Below are positions 20,400 to 30,498 of a stretch of 35,406 bases of DNA, piece by piece. This DNA comes from Chara braunii. Taxonomy: Eukaryota > Streptophyta > Charophyceae > Charales > Characeae. The stretch spans positions 1,016,566 through 1,051,971 of the forward strand of contig BFEA01000164.1 in the NCBI GenBank assembly GCA_003427395.1, read 5' to 3'. Position numbers and translations under genes: made by a program. The notes beneath the pieces are model-generated. The model saw only the letters and a program-made list of their open reading frames with translations. It was not told the DNA's origin and did no database searches. Position 1 is the stretch's first letter. Each line of letters opens with the position of its first letter.

Positions 20400-21666
20400 C
20401 CATTGGATTTTAGAGGTTCCCCCCGCAAGGTCCCGGAACCGACTCGTACGACCGTACGACTGTTAGGTGGCCGCTTGTGCGGAATTGCCGTTCGCAAGAA
20501 TGGACCGTATCCGTATGGCAGGTACACTCGGTTCAGGGCCCTGCTGCATGAGCAGGGGTGCCTAAACGTGCGGTACGGACCCCGACAGGCTGTTTTTGGG
20601 CAAGATCGTAGGACCAAGACTTGCGCCTGCGATCGGGAGCATCGATTGGACATAGGATCCGACGGTCTTGATTGCAGGCCGAGGACTGCTCAGCCAATGT
20701 TTTATAGCTGGGCCAGTCCTCCATTTTGGGGACACATTCTGGCTGGAGCCTTAGTTGGCATCACGCTGTTGGCGCAGAGCTTGTTTGGGGAGAGCTGGGG
20801 TAGAGAAACGCTGGAGGAGTAGAGGATTCGATTGGAGTGGAAAGTTTGGCAGAGACCATGTCCACGAGGGAGAGAGGGACTGTACCTGGGCGCCATGGTT
20901 GGGAGTTACCTGTCATGGGACCGGCCTCTAGCAGCGACCTGCATGACTATTTCGGGCCTGTGCTGGTCAGTATTTGTGGCATCGTAATCAGGAGCGCATG
21001 AGAAGGGAGAGTTCTTCTTCTTCTCCTTCTCATTTTTTTAGCTCCTTCGTAGCCACTATTCTTCTTCTTCTTCTCTTCGTCTTCCCTCTTTTCTTCGTCC
21101 TCTTTTGAGAGAGAGAGAGAGATTTCAGGCAGTGACTAATTCGGGCCTATGAGTGCCCATGATGTAATTCGACATTTTTGAGGATAGACATTGGTTGGAC
21201 ATTTGACGGGGAGATTGTTGGACGACTACAAGTTCTACTCTTGTCTTCTCTTCTCTCTCCATCTTTGACTAATTCGGGCGTATGAGTGCCCATGATCTAA
21301 TTCGACATTTTTTAGGATAGGCATTGGTTGGACATTTGACGGGGAGACTGTTGGACGACTACAAGTTCTACTCTTGTCTTCTCTCCCCTCTCCATCTTTG
21401 TGAAACCTCCCCCCTTCATTATCCGTGGTTTCTTCCCCATGTGTATGCGTAAGGAGGGACCTTTCTTCCATGTATGATTCCCCTCCTTCATTTGTGGCAT
21501 GTGTGATGATGATTGTGTGAGTTGAGTCTGGATCTGATGTGGTAGGTCATATCTTTGAGTCTTCCATTGCGCTACATAGCATTACATCGTTTTGTTTCGA
21601 GTCTTGTTCATCACGCTGGCGCTCATTGGACATGTGCATTGCTCATCTTCATTCGGGGATGCATCA
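20400..21666 (+). repeat. 5' LTR of element D (left end uncertain)
   Basis: The right end is set by the primer-binding site that follows it. The sequence matches, in inverse orientation, the LTR of element E (31526-32620). Shared blocks include CATATCTTTGAGTCTTC (about 21549-21565), TACCTGGGCGCCAT (20884-20897), a CTT-rich tract, a GA tract and GACATTT blocks. The left end could not be fixed; 20348-20400 is T-rich then C-rich with no feature. A 139-codon open frame at 20403-20822 is not conserved in E. Confidence 0.75.
21134..21399 (+). repeat. 133-bp tandem duplication in D LTR
   Basis: Copies start GACTAATTCGGGC at 21134 and at 21267 and run through ACTACAAGTTCTACTCTTGTC with a few differences. 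Element E has one diverged copy. Confidence 0.9.
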
Positions 21667-21668
21667 GT

Positions 21669-21681
21669 TTGATATTAGAGC
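21669..21681 (+). other. Primer-binding site of element D
   Basis: TTGATATTAGAGC follows the LTR end and is a changed form of TTGGTATCAGAGC, the initiator-Met type. Confidence 0.7.
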
Positions 21682-21795
21682 GGTTCAGAGTGAAGTAGGA
21701 CTGACCTGATTGCGATTGATCAGCGGAGGAAGTTGATTGGTTGGGACCGCTGATCAGTCAGAGGATCGATTGATCAACCAGCAATTTTGATCAAG

Positions 21796-21931
21796 GCGAC
21801 TTGATTGATTGATTGGTTGATTAATTGATTGATTGATTAATTGATTGATTGATTAATTGATTGATTGATTGATTGATTGTTTGATTGCTCGATTGATTGA
21901 TCGATCGATTGATTGATTTATCGGTTATACC
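21796..21931 (+). repeat. (GATT)n repeat in D leader
   Basis: Runs of GATTGATTGATTAATT start about 115 bp after the primer site. Element E shows the same arrangement in inverse orientation (31175-31450), so the repeat belongs to this family's leader. Confidence 0.88.
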
Positions 21932-22595
21932 TACACAATTAAAATCGCTAACGTGACAAATCTAAGATCCGGGCCGTCGTCGGTCCTACCAACCCACGAC
22001 CAGATCGACCGAACCCTGTAACAAATCTGCCATCCGGGCCGTTGGGTCCTACTGGATCGACGGGTCTGATTGGCGCACGGTCTTAAGATCTTTAGATCAT
22101 CCGTCAATCCAGGCCGTTGGGCCGGTTGGCCCGGTACCTTCGGCCTGACGCCCGGATCGACTAGGCATCACCCGATCGTGGCCTTTGGCTGGGAACTGGT
22201 TTGCGTGTTGGAGCGGGCCGTTTTTGTGCAGGGGCTTCCCAACTTGCAAAGTGGTTCCAGTAGGCTGCCCTTTTGGGTGGCGGCATGGGAAAATCCTATG
22301 CACGGCGGCGCACATGTTTTTGGTGGTGGCACGGGCAAATCCGACGGCGTGGGAAAGATTAACCCCTACGCTACTCTACGGCCGGCTTCGACTTTACTAC
22401 ACTCTGCACTACCACACTTGACTTCGACTTTACTACTCCACTCTACACTACGATGCTCGAGCGCGACTTCACATGTGTCTGGCATATACACACACACACG
22501 ACATGGTGAGACTGTCGGGGTTCGACCTGCTGATGAGTCGGTGGAAGAGTTGTGTATAACGAACATATTGACACAGACACATACACAAATACAAC

Positions 22596-22600
<5 letters not shown>
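21932..22600 (+). other. Unassigned stretch, probable D leader
   Basis: It contains repeated blocks of ACAAATCT...ATCCGGGCCGT and CGGCCTGACGCCCGG, then TACTCTAC-type short repeats near 22370-22450. An open frame at 22070-22777 ends in an Arg-Glu run from the GA microsatellite and is not believed. No gene is supported. Confidence 0.5.
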
Positions 22601-22669
<69 letters not shown>

Positions 22670-22693
22670 AATCTAAATAACAGCGACACCCCC

Positions 22694-22753
22694 GATCAAG
22701 TGTCGTATCTCATGATCAGATTGATATCTAATTCGTGGTCCATCGGGATCCCC
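22694..22753 (+). pseudogene. U2-like core, unit 1
   Basis: GATCAAGTGTCGTATCTC resembles U2 nucleotides 28 onward (branchpoint-pairing GTAGTA changed to GTCGTA), followed by GATATCTAAT and GTGGTCCATCGGG. It ends after stem IIb, without the Sm site. Confidence 0.7.
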
Positions 22754-22779
22754 TTTTTTCGACACGCGTGCGCATGATC

Positions 22780-22816
<37 letters not shown>

Positions 22817-22862
22817 GAATCTAAATAATTGCGACACCCCTCCCCACCGGGGTCAAAAACAC

Positions 22863-22923
22863 GATCAAGTGTCGTATCTCTACCTATCAGGTTGATATCT
22901 AATACGTGGTCCACCGGGATCCC
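22863..22923 (+). pseudogene. U2-like core, unit 2
   Basis: Same layout as unit 1, GATCAAGTGTCGTATCTC then TATCAGGTTGATATCTAA and GTGGTCCACCGGG. The GTCGTA change is shared with unit 1, suggesting local duplication. Confidence 0.7.
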
Positions 22924-22951
22924 TTTTTTCCCACACTCATGCGCATGATCT

Positions 22952-23010
<59 letters not shown>

Positions 23011-23152
23011 AATCTAACTAAAGAACGCCCGCCCGCCCATCCCAACACGATCCATCTGATCTGTGGTCAATCGAGACCCAACAAAAAAAAATTGAACACA
23101 CGTTCACATGCGAGAGAGAGCGAGAGACCCCAGTCTAACTGACTACGCTGCC

Positions 23153-23184
<32 letters not shown>

Positions 23185-23407
23185 TTTCAAAGCGATCAGT
23201 AGCAGCTGTTCCGATCAGTTTCATATCTGAAGACCCCAATCTAACTAACTCTGCCCGCCTGCCCACCCCAAGAGGATCAAGTGATCAGTTTCATATTTGA
23301 AGACCCCAATCTAGCTAACTATGCCCACCCCCCTACCCCAGCACAGTACGTGCACAATAGAGAGAGACCCCGGTCAAACAAACTAACCCCGACCCCCCCC
23401 AAAACAC

Positions 23408-23468
23408 GATAAAGTGTAGTATCTGTTTTGATCATTTTCATAACTCGTCCATGGTCCGTTGGGACCCC
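23408..23468 (+). pseudogene. U2-like core, unit 6
   Basis: GATAAAGTGTAGTATCTG keeps the branchpoint-pairing GTAGTA. TTTTGATCATTTTCATAA and ATGGTCCGTTGGGACC follow. A CCCCTTTTAAAAGGGG palindrome then merges into the 21-base G run. Confidence 0.7.
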
Positions 23469-23617
23469 TTTTAAAAGGGGGGGGGGGGGGGGGGGGGAAC
23501 GTACGCACGCGCAAGATATATATACATATATCATCAAACAGAGCTGCCCAGTAAACCGTAGGCAGAGAGGGAGAAGAGGACAACCAACGAGGCGCTGTGA
23601 CAAACTGTTTCGTCAAA

Positions 23618-23693
<76 letters not shown>

Positions 23694-24062
23694 CCCCTCC
23701 CCAACACGCGTCTCTCATTATTCGTGCGCTTCCCTTCGCCTGTCTCCCCATCCGCCTGCGGTCCCCTTCGGCCTCCTCTCCCCTTCGCCTGCACTCCTAC
23801 ATAGTTTCCGGCGCTGCTCTCCACCTTTCTGCCCCCTTTGCCCTCGCGCTTCCCTTCGGCATCCGCCTACGCCCGCCCCAATATAATAACGAACTACGAC
23901 CCCCCCTCCGTTCCGATCGTTTTTCATATGTTATCGGAGTTGTCCGTGATCCATGGACCCGTTTTTAAAAAAAAAAGAAGAAAAAAACGCATGTGCACGA
24001 GAGAGAGAGAGAGAGAGAGAGACCCCAATCTAACTGACTGCCCGCCCCCCCCCCCCGGGCAC

Positions 24063-24116
24063 GATCAAGTGGAGTATCTGTTTCGATCAGTTTCATATCT
24101 GATCCGTGGTCCATCG
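24063..24116 (+). pseudogene. U2-like core, unit 8 (best kept)
   Basis: GATCAAGTGGAGTATCTG, then CGATCAGTTTCATATCTGAT and CGTGGTCCATCG. It aligns to U2 nucleotides 28-80 with few changes and is the closest match in the array. It runs into GAGAGA. Confidence 0.78.
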
Positions 24117-24182
24117 AGAGAGAGAGAGACCCCAACAATCACCGCGGGTGTGGTCCTTGGCCTCGACAACAGCCTGGGCTTT

Positions 24183-24183
<1 letters not shown>

Positions 24184-24215
<32 letters not shown>
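24184..24215 (+). repeat. Poly-A tract
   Basis: A run of 32 A follows GGGCTTTC and precedes GAAGG. It may be a retroposon tail of an unseen unit to its left or a simple repeat. Confidence 0.9.
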
Positions 24216-24217
<2 letters not shown>

Positions 24218-24411
24218 AGGATCTTTTGCTATAATCTGGAATAATACTCGGCCATATGTTCTGTCTTTTGTGCATGTGGTGAATAGAGGCCCTTAGAGCC
24301 ACTCCAAATGTGGAGAATTAGAACGAATCTTCTGCTAGAATGTGGAACAATACGCCGCCATATGTTTTGTCTTTTGTGCATGTGGTGAGTAGCAGCCCTT
24401 AGGGCCACTTC
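24216..24411 (+). repeat. Tandem repeat of about 105 bp
   Basis: GAAGGATCTTTTGCTATAAT begins one copy and GAACGAATCTTCTGCTAGAA the next (about 24321). Both run through GCCATATGTT, TGTCTTTTGTGCATGTGGTG and CCCTTAGRGCCACT. The copies are diverged. They lie just downstream of element F in its own direction and may be its 3' end. Confidence 0.8.
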
Positions 24412-24463
24412 ACGTATTCCTAAGAAAAGAAAAATGAGAAAACAAAAAATCCGATGGTGGAAC

Positions 24464-24690
24464 CTAGACGCGAATACGACGTGGAGCTGAAGGCGCTGGC
24501 TTACCTTGATGTTTGTGTTCATAACGCGGGAGGACGTCAGGGGCCGTAGCCTGGAGTTCCACATGGGTCAACCAACGATCAGCCTTATGGCTACAATAGG
24601 AAAAGGATACCAAGTACTCCATGGACTTGTTTTCGTAGCGTCGCTGCGAAATGATGTCGATGACCTCTTGAAAACCATCCATGGAGGGTG
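24464..24690 (-). pseudogene. pol (CHD): Chromodomain of element F
   Basis: The frame shows a typical chromodomain pattern: FQEVIDIISQRRYENKSMEY, then LVSFSYCSHKADRWLTHVEL and a final helix. The aromatic residues Y, F and W stand near the expected methyl-lysine cage positions. It is in a different frame from the integrase (24796-25814), so a frameshift precedes it. The layout shows that the similar tail of A, B and C is a chromodomain with an added insert. Confidence 0.75.
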
Positions 24691-24795
24691 GGTCTTACGA
24701 TTGTCACCCGGGAAAGTCGTCGCGACCGAGTAGACGGGCAGGTGGGCGACAAGTGTGGGTCCTTCTGGTGCGTCACCAGCGGGCGCTGCAATGGG

Positions 24796-25814
24796 TTATG
24801 GCCCCATCCATCTTGGAAGTAGCTTGTGAGAGATATCTTGCTCGAGACTGAATTCCGTTGTGGAGACCCAAACTAGGTCGTCTGCGCGGAACGAGCAAGG
24901 AAGACGGTGTCGATTGGCTTGACGGCTCATGCATTGCTGCGTCTTCGACATCTGGTCCCGTGCCTTGACAAGGAGCTCTTGCATTCGTCGGATGAAGACA
25001 AGGTGGTCGTCACTCTTGGTTGTCCGTGGGATGATGGTGTCCAACGGTGATGTGATCGGCGAGCCATGCTCGAACTCAAAGGTCGACATCCCGATAGCCG
25101 GGTGAATAGACGAGTTGTATGCCAACAGCTCGACCCAATCCCTTTGATTGGGGCGGAGAAGAGTACGAAGAAGAACCTGTGTGCCATTTGATGCGCTCTT
25201 TGTGTTTGGCCAATGGTCTGCGGTTGGCGAGCCGAACTCGGCTTGAGAGATGAGCCCCATCGTTTGATGAGAGCCAACCAAAAGTCGGACATGAACCGAG
25301 TGTCTCGGTCGCAAACGATCTCTTTGGGGAACCCTTGGTCCGAATCCAACCGGCTGAAAGAACGTCGGCCAACTTGTGCCTTGGCGCGATAGTGACAAGA
25401 CAAAAACATGGCGAACTTGGTGAGTCGATCGACCACCGTGAGAATCCCATCCATGCCGGTCTTGTGCTTGGGGAACGACCCGATGTTGTCCATGGCAATC
25501 GATTCTCGTTGTCCTAGGGGGACCAGTACTGGTCGCAAGTCGCTGAATGGACGATGATTGTGGGATTTGCAACGTCGACAAACCTCGCATGACTCGCAAT
25601 AGCAGGTGACGTCGCCGTGACGGCCGGGCCACCAAAAGTGCTCACGGAGTCGGCCAATCGTATGATTGACTCCTAAGTGTCCGGAGGCGGGAACATTGTG
25701 GAACTCGCCAAGAAGCCGCATACGCAAGTGTGGATCACTCGACACACAAAGAAGATCGTTTCCTTGTGAGTGGACAAGTAGGTAGCCCTCTTGTATCCGA
25801 TAATGCGAAGGCAC
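24796..25814 (-). pseudogene. pol (IN): Integrase of element F
   Basis: The zinc module is intact: H-x-H in EFHNVPASGHLG and C-x2-C in CESCEVC. The core shows IAMDNIGSFPKHKTGMDG (first Asp), IVCDRDTRFMSDFW (second Asp) and PQTIGQTQRAHQ, where the family has Asp in TDG and the catalytic Glu in QTER; here the Glu is Gln. A frameshift near 25200 moves the rest to another frame. The continuing part at 24796-25100 reads STFEFEHGSPI and ADDLVWVS through HKLLPRWMGP, the GPY/F-type end. Confidence 0.85.
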
Positions 25815-25911
25815 CAGATTTGGAGCAATTCACGTACTTGTCGTGAAACTCGGGGTCAACTTGATAGGCGCGGATGAAGCTGTCCTGCAAAACTCGCACG
25901 AAACTTGTTGG

Positions 25912-26543
25912 TCATCGCCTTTGAAAAGTCGTTGGGGCATTGGTGAGGCCAAAAGGCATGACCACCCACTCAAAATGCCCGTACTGCTTCTTGAACGCGG
26001 ATTTGTAGCGATCTTGCGGGTGTATCGAGATTTGATGATAACCAGACTTCAAGTCTAACTTGGAGAAGTACTTCGTGGCGCCCAAACGCTCAAGAAGATC
26101 GTTGATACGAGGAAGAGGCCCCACATTCTTGACGGTTTGCGCGTTGAGCTTTCGGTAGTCAATGCACAAGCGAAGGTCCTTGCTCATCTTCCGTACGAAG
26201 AGAACTGGCGCATCGTATGGTGAGCTATAAGGGCGGATCCAACCCTTATCCAACACGTCATATAATTGCATGTGAAGAATCACGAGGTCTTCCTCGCTCC
26301 TGTGATAGAGATGCAACGCTTCCGCGACAAGACACCGGCCTCAAGGATGATCTCATGGGAGATCGGCCGATCCGGCACCACACCGGTAGGACACTCGAAG
26401 ACGTTGGCAAACTCGTCAAGCAACCGCACCACGCGGGGGTCCGAAGACAAGTCCGTAGGTGAAGATTCGGTTGCCGCGGCTGTCCAAAGACATGCAAAGT
26501 CCTCGGGCGACAATGGGTCCATAACCTGTTCTCTAACTCGCAT
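25912..26543 (-). pseudogene. pol (RT): RT N-terminal half of element F
   Basis: Upstream piece 26280-26543 has RVVRLLDEFANVFECPTGVV and PISHEIILEAG, the linker before RT. After a frameshift, 25912-26316 gives DKGWIRPYSSPYDAPVLFV, LRLCIDYRKLNAQTVKN, LPRINDLLERL, SKLDLKSGYHQISI and MPFGLTNAPTTFQ. The frame then stops: the YxDD box, thumb and RNase H are absent, and the next sequence is the end of the RNase H-integrase linker. The first catalytic Asp motif is present but polymerase cannot be complete. Confidence 0.9.
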
Positions 26544-26831
26544 GCTGAATCCCTTGAAGAACCGCTTGAAGTCGACGAAATGGCGCCGCTATCGGACGGA
26601 GAGGAAATCGCGCACACACCTTGTTCTTGAGCCAGAGAACCCAGCAGTGGAACGAGCCTGGCAGCGAAGTGCTCGAAAGAATGAAGAGAGGACGCACGAC
26701 TTCCGCATGTGCCTCAGAACCAAGGGAGGTTGCTCGCCAAGGAACGGGATTCGAAGGCATCGAGATTGCAGCCGTATCACTCTCGACAGTGCCCACTTTC
26801 CCGGATGGGACTTCACCTTGGCTTTCATGGA

Positions 26832-26873
26832 ACAGTTCACGATGTCGTGTGCATCGCCGTTGCACCCTAAACA
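26832..26873 (-). pseudogene. gag (NC): Zinc knuckle of element F nucleocapsid
   Basis: On the - strand the codons give CLGCNGDAHDIVNC, an intact C-x2-C-x4-H-x4-C. It is preceded by KIRSKYQY and followed by SMKAKVKSHPG. The frames around it (26533-26931) are broken, and no clear protease motif was seen between it and RT. Confidence 0.8.
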
Positions 26874-26990
26874 ATATTGGTACTTGGAGCGGATCTTGTA
26901 GACACCCTCTGAGATGCCATAATGGAGCCAAGGTTCTCGAGCTGCTGTTCTTGTAGAGGTGTTTGTCTTCGATTTTCCACGTCCTCGAAC

Positions 26991-27706
26991 CTATGTCAGG
27001 CGGCCATCATCTCGTGCAGCTGCTAGCATATCTCCCGCGTCTGATGAAGCAACCTCGTTGCTTGGACTGGTCGACGTTGTTGCTGCGACCCCAACCACTT
27101 TCGGCTGATGCTGATCTCTGGTCGGCCCTGCGGAAGGTGAACGACCAGCATTTCGGGATTCTGTGTCCGTCATGATAATCTGCAAGGCCTTGTTGAAAAG
27201 TAACTCACCCGTTGTGAGAGTCTCCGCGACCTGCGTCAACACATTTTGTGATGCCGGGCATGCCCTCGTAATGAAGTGGTGCGTGACTCCCGTGAAGTTG
27301 ATTGGTAGTTCAGGCGTGGATGCCAAGCATAATCCATGCCCGACAACAAGTTCTGGTGGAACTTCTGCAGCTTCTCCATTGCCTGGAGCTCGGACGGTTC
27401 CCCTTGGAACCGCGTGTGGCATGCTGCCATGAGATCTGGCCAACTGATCTTCGGGTACATCTCGGAGACGGCGACCTTGTGTGTGTGGACATGATGTTGT
27501 CGAGCCATGCTTGACACGTGCCAGCCAACCGGTGATAAAGACAAGCGTGCTGGTTGGGGTTGCACACATATACATGTCCAAGTGCAAATCGAATTGCCGC
27601 CACCTTGGAATTGGATCGGTCGTCGATGCATCGCAGAAGACCGGGATGTCATCCAACTTGGGTGGTTGGTGGGGAGGTTACGAGGTTGGACTGGCGGCTG
27701 CTGCAC
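26991..27706 (-). pseudogene. gag: Gag capsid region of element F
   Basis: Pieces in three frames together give a capsid-like domain: DIPVFCDASTTDPIPRWRQF with DLHLDMYM, then RLAGTCQAWLDNIM and SWPDLMAACHTRFQGEPSE with AMEKLQKFHQNLLSGMDY. These patterns (small hydrophobic W/L motifs followed by a MEKLQ-type helix) are those of plant gypsy gag. At least two frameshifts are needed to connect them. The following part (26991-27200) is Ser/Thr/Ala-rich. Confidence 0.78.
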
Positions 27707-27921
27707 AAATCTGCTGCTCCAGCTGTTGATTGGCTGATTGGAGTTGCTGATTCATTGTCTGCTGTTGCCAGGCACCATCCTTAAGAGTGCCGAGGTCGAT
27801 CTCCGAAGTGTTGATGGATCTGTGAGGTTGGAGGGGCCAGCTGCTGTGGTGGAAGTGGGTTGCTGATCCAGTGACTGCACACGATCGGTCAGCTGCACGA
27901 TAGTCTGCTGGTGGTTAAAGA

Positions 27922-28347
27922 TCACGTGGTTGAGAGTGAGGATGTCCTCCTGCTGTGCGATACAGGTGGCCAGCAGGTCTGTGATGCGGGTGATTGTTGT
28001 TGCAAACTTGCCCCCGCAGTCGCTGTTATCCTCTGCCTTGGGAGTTCTCCTCCAATCGGTGGCCAGCGCATGTCAGGTGCTTTCGTCCTTGAAAAGCCTC
28101 TCGCGCTGTCGTACCGGTTCTTCATCTGCAGCCTTTTCTGCTGCTCCTCGCGCTTCTTCCGGTGTTCTTCTGCAAGACGACGTTGTTCCTCCAACTCATC
28201 TTCCTTCTTTTTCCTTGCGGCAGTCGCCGCATCCGTTCTCCTCTTCATTTTGGCCATCATGTCCAACATGCGCGCCTCATAGGCCGCCTCGGTCTCCCTT
28301 TCCTTCCGCTCCATGTCGTCCGTCATTGATCGGGTGACGGCTGGCAT
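27922..28347 (-). pseudogene. gag: Gag N-terminal coiled coil of element F
   Basis: The best start is the ATG at 28345-28347, giving PAVTRSMTDDMERKERETEA; the open frame runs farther upstream into repeat-derived sequence. About 80 residues rich in Lys, Arg, Glu and Gln, with heptad spacing (EELEEQRRLAEEHRKKREEQ-like), make a long coiled coil. It ends in a Thr/Ser/Gln-rich part without joining the capsid frame. Confidence 0.72.
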
Positions 28348-28590
28348 ACGCTGCAGGGGCGGGTGGCAACGGCTGACATGGCACTGTACTGCTGCTGATG
28401 TGGTACCGATCAGCTGCTGATGTGGCACTGATCGGCTGCTGACGTGTTGCTGACGCGGCCTGCTGACGTAGTCTGCGGACATGTCACAACTGATGTGGTC
28501 GGCTGATGTGGCCTGCTGATGTGTCACTGCTGCTGTGACCTGCTGACGTGGCACCGTGCTGACGCGGCACCGTGCTGACGTGGCAACTCA
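28348..28590. repeat. Degenerate TGCTGACGTGGC repeats upstream of F gag
   Basis: About a dozen imperfect copies of CTGATGTGGC or CTGACGTGGC stand in a 240-bp stretch. TGACGTGG is close to known plant bZIP (TGACG/ACGT-core) binding sites. Whether it acts as a promoter element of F is not known. Confidence 0.6.
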
Positions 28591-28600
28591 CCAATGCCCG

Positions 28601-28978
28601 CAGCAGAGGAGATGGAGGAAGAAGGAGAAAGGAAGAAAAAGAGGAATGAACTGCAGCATAAGTGGGGTGGGAGGGAGGGAGGGAACAGCAAGCAATCGAC
28701 TTGATGACATTTCCCCACCCCCCTTGGGTTACATTGATCGCCCAGAGAGGAGGCCACTAGTCAAATTTGAAAAGGATAAAACTCCGCTTATTTTTTTTTC
28801 CGAAAAATAATGACAATTAATTTCGACATGGCAGGTTCGGTAGGTCTCCCAATCCCCAACAATCCCAAAGAAAAAATAATAATAAAATAATCGAAATATT
28901 TTGAACTTCAGACAACCGATTGAACATATAATGAATAATGAATAATCGAACTTGATTTTTTTTTTTTTAAGTACGGGG
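28601..28978. other. No gene seen
   Basis: The stretch is GGAAGAAG-rich to 28690, then AT-rich with A/T runs and ATGAATAATG repeats. F's 5' LTR would be expected near here but was not recognised. Confidence 0.6.
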
Positions 28979-30062
28979 TGCAAGGAATATAAGTGTGAGC
29001 GATATACATAAAACCAAGTTGCGAAATCACACAGCTGAACCAGTAGTGGTGTCCCAAGCAGAGAGTACAAATGCACCGAGAAAACCATCCGTAAAGAGCA
29101 ATACAATGAAGTAATGAGCCAATGTCCAAGCCCGCAGGCCACACCAACACAGTATCCAAAGTCGCTCTCTCTGTCTGGCGCCCAGCGCCCAGCCTACTCT
29201 ACCACACTAGCCTACTCTACAGCTGGTTCACACAACAGGATCACTTCGGCTCACGAAGACCAATGTACATGACTGTCAACACCATCGCCGACCTCTCTTC
29301 ATGTACCAGGTACGTATCTCGCCACCCTCAGTCAGACCTTGATTATCCCACACAGCGCCTCACTCCCTGAAGACCACCCGATCATCCGCTGCACCCCCTC
29401 TATGGCCGCCTGCTCCCCGCTGCCCTGCAGCACCCCACCTCACCTCTCGCGCCCCGTCAGCGCCCTTGGCAGCAGCGCACCATCAAGCGAGAGCGCAGCA
29501 GCACTTCCGCATAACTAATGCTGGCCAGATTGCCTAGCCTCGGCTGCCTCACTTCCTTTATGGAAGTGTCAGCCTGCTGGATGCTGCGTGTGGCCTGGCT
29601 GGAAGCTTCCAGTAGCTTCCGGTTGGGCCTCAGACCCTGTGCCCAGGCCCGAGACTTACAGTTGAGGGCCTGGGCCCTTTTCAGTTGGGCACGGCCTGAG
29701 TCTTCTGGACTTGGGCAGTTTGCGGCATCTGTGCAGGGCTCCCGGGCAGGTGCATTGGCACTACTGCTTTTGCAAAGATCGAAGGTCTGCTTCCCAATGT
29801 ATCGGCCCTGCTTTGTGTAAGTGTGCGCAGGCGTAACTGTCAAGGCCTGGGCCAACTGTATGGCGCAGCAATGTGAGGCTCACGCGTCTTCCCAACCAAC
29901 TGGCGTGCTGCGAGAGCCTGAATACCCCATATGGAAATGTCGAGTTTTGCCTTTGACGAATATTCAGGCCCGCCTTCACTTAGGGCGGGCACTTGGCTTG
30001 CTGGGGGCCTTAGCCCAGAACAATGTGATGTCTGATAGGGCCACTTGAGGGCTTGTTCCTCA
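28979..30062 (-). repeat. Solo LTR G of the C family
   Basis: In - orientation it begins TGAGGAACAAG and ends TCCTTGCA, like C's LTRs, and shares their block order over 1084 bp. The 7-bp hairpin GCCCGCC/GGCGGGC is at 29968-29990. No gag, pol or primer site adjoins it. Flanks are CGGGG (28974-28978) and CAGGG (30063-30067), a possible 5-bp target duplication with one change. Solo LTRs arise by recombination between the two LTRs of one element. Confidence 0.82.
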
Positions 30063-30498
30063 CAGGGGTAATTCCGAATTTACAAATCTAATATTCAATT
30101 TTTTTCAGATGAGAGCAAGCGCAGCAATTTTTTATTTTGAGAAGCATCATTCACCAGACACGAACTGCGAAGAGAGATGTCGGAAAAAAATTCGGATTAC
30201 CAAAGCAGCGGAATTTCGGGATTTCAAAAAATGAAAAGAATTGAAAATTTCAGCTACTTGGCCAATGCGCGATTTCGGAGTTATAGAAAAACAAATTTGC
30301 GCAAAGAGGGAATTTCAAATTTTCAGAAGAAAGAAAAATTCGAAATTTGACAGATTTGTGATTAATCGAGGAAAAAACATCAACTAATTAGGCTATTGAT
30401 TACCTACAGTCTTCCCCCGAACAAAATGCATATTCGTTAATTACGAATAGAACGCACGGGTTGTGTTCTATTCAAATATAACGCACGTGCGTTATGCT
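30063..30498. other. AT-rich stretch without a gene
   Basis: Contains many GAATTTC/GAAATT words and no open frame of note. Near its end lies a 12-bp palindrome ACGCACGTGCGT (30481-30492), preceded by TGTTCTATTC, a word also found in the 13085-14024 insertion. Confidence 0.6.

Larger units (their letters stand above)
22601..24130 (+). repeat. Array of U2 snRNA-derived repeats with GA, C and G tracts
   Basis: About eight units follow a pattern: CCAATCTAACTAA-like start, a C-rich stretch, a U2-like core (nucleotides from about 28 to 85 of U2, from GATCAAGTG to the stem IIb GGTCCATCGG), an A- or T-run, then (GA)n. U2-like cores are at 22694-22753, 22863-22923, 23049-23080 (partial), 23194-23230 (partial), 23274-23300 (partial), 23408-23468, about 23911-23960 (diverged) and 24063-24116. 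GA tracts are at 22602-22668, 22781-22815, 22955-23008, 23619-23694 and 24001-24022. C30 lies at 23155-23184 and G21 at 23477-23497. None of the cores has the U2 5' end or Sm site. Confidence 0.82.
24464..28600 (-). mobile_element. Chromovirus-type gypsy element F, deleted
   Basis: In - orientation the order is gag coiled coil, gag, zinc knuckle, RT N-terminal half, integrase, chromodomain. Protein motifs differ from A and C, so it is a separate lineage. RT's catalytic box and all RNase H are deleted at about 25815-25912. No LTR, primer site or target duplication was found, so both ends are approximate. Confidence 0.88.

Noticed and set aside
20403-20822. 139-codon frame with a hydrophobic segment near its end, looking like a small membrane protein
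   Set aside because: It lies inside the D LTR and the aligned part of the E LTR has no matching frame.
23880-24300. Possible tRNA or U1/U4/U5 genes
   Set aside because: No A/B box pairs, cloverleaf or snRNA signature words beyond U2 were found.
25843-27784. Open frames on the + strand opposite element F
   Set aside because: They are antisense to recognisable gag and pol motifs.
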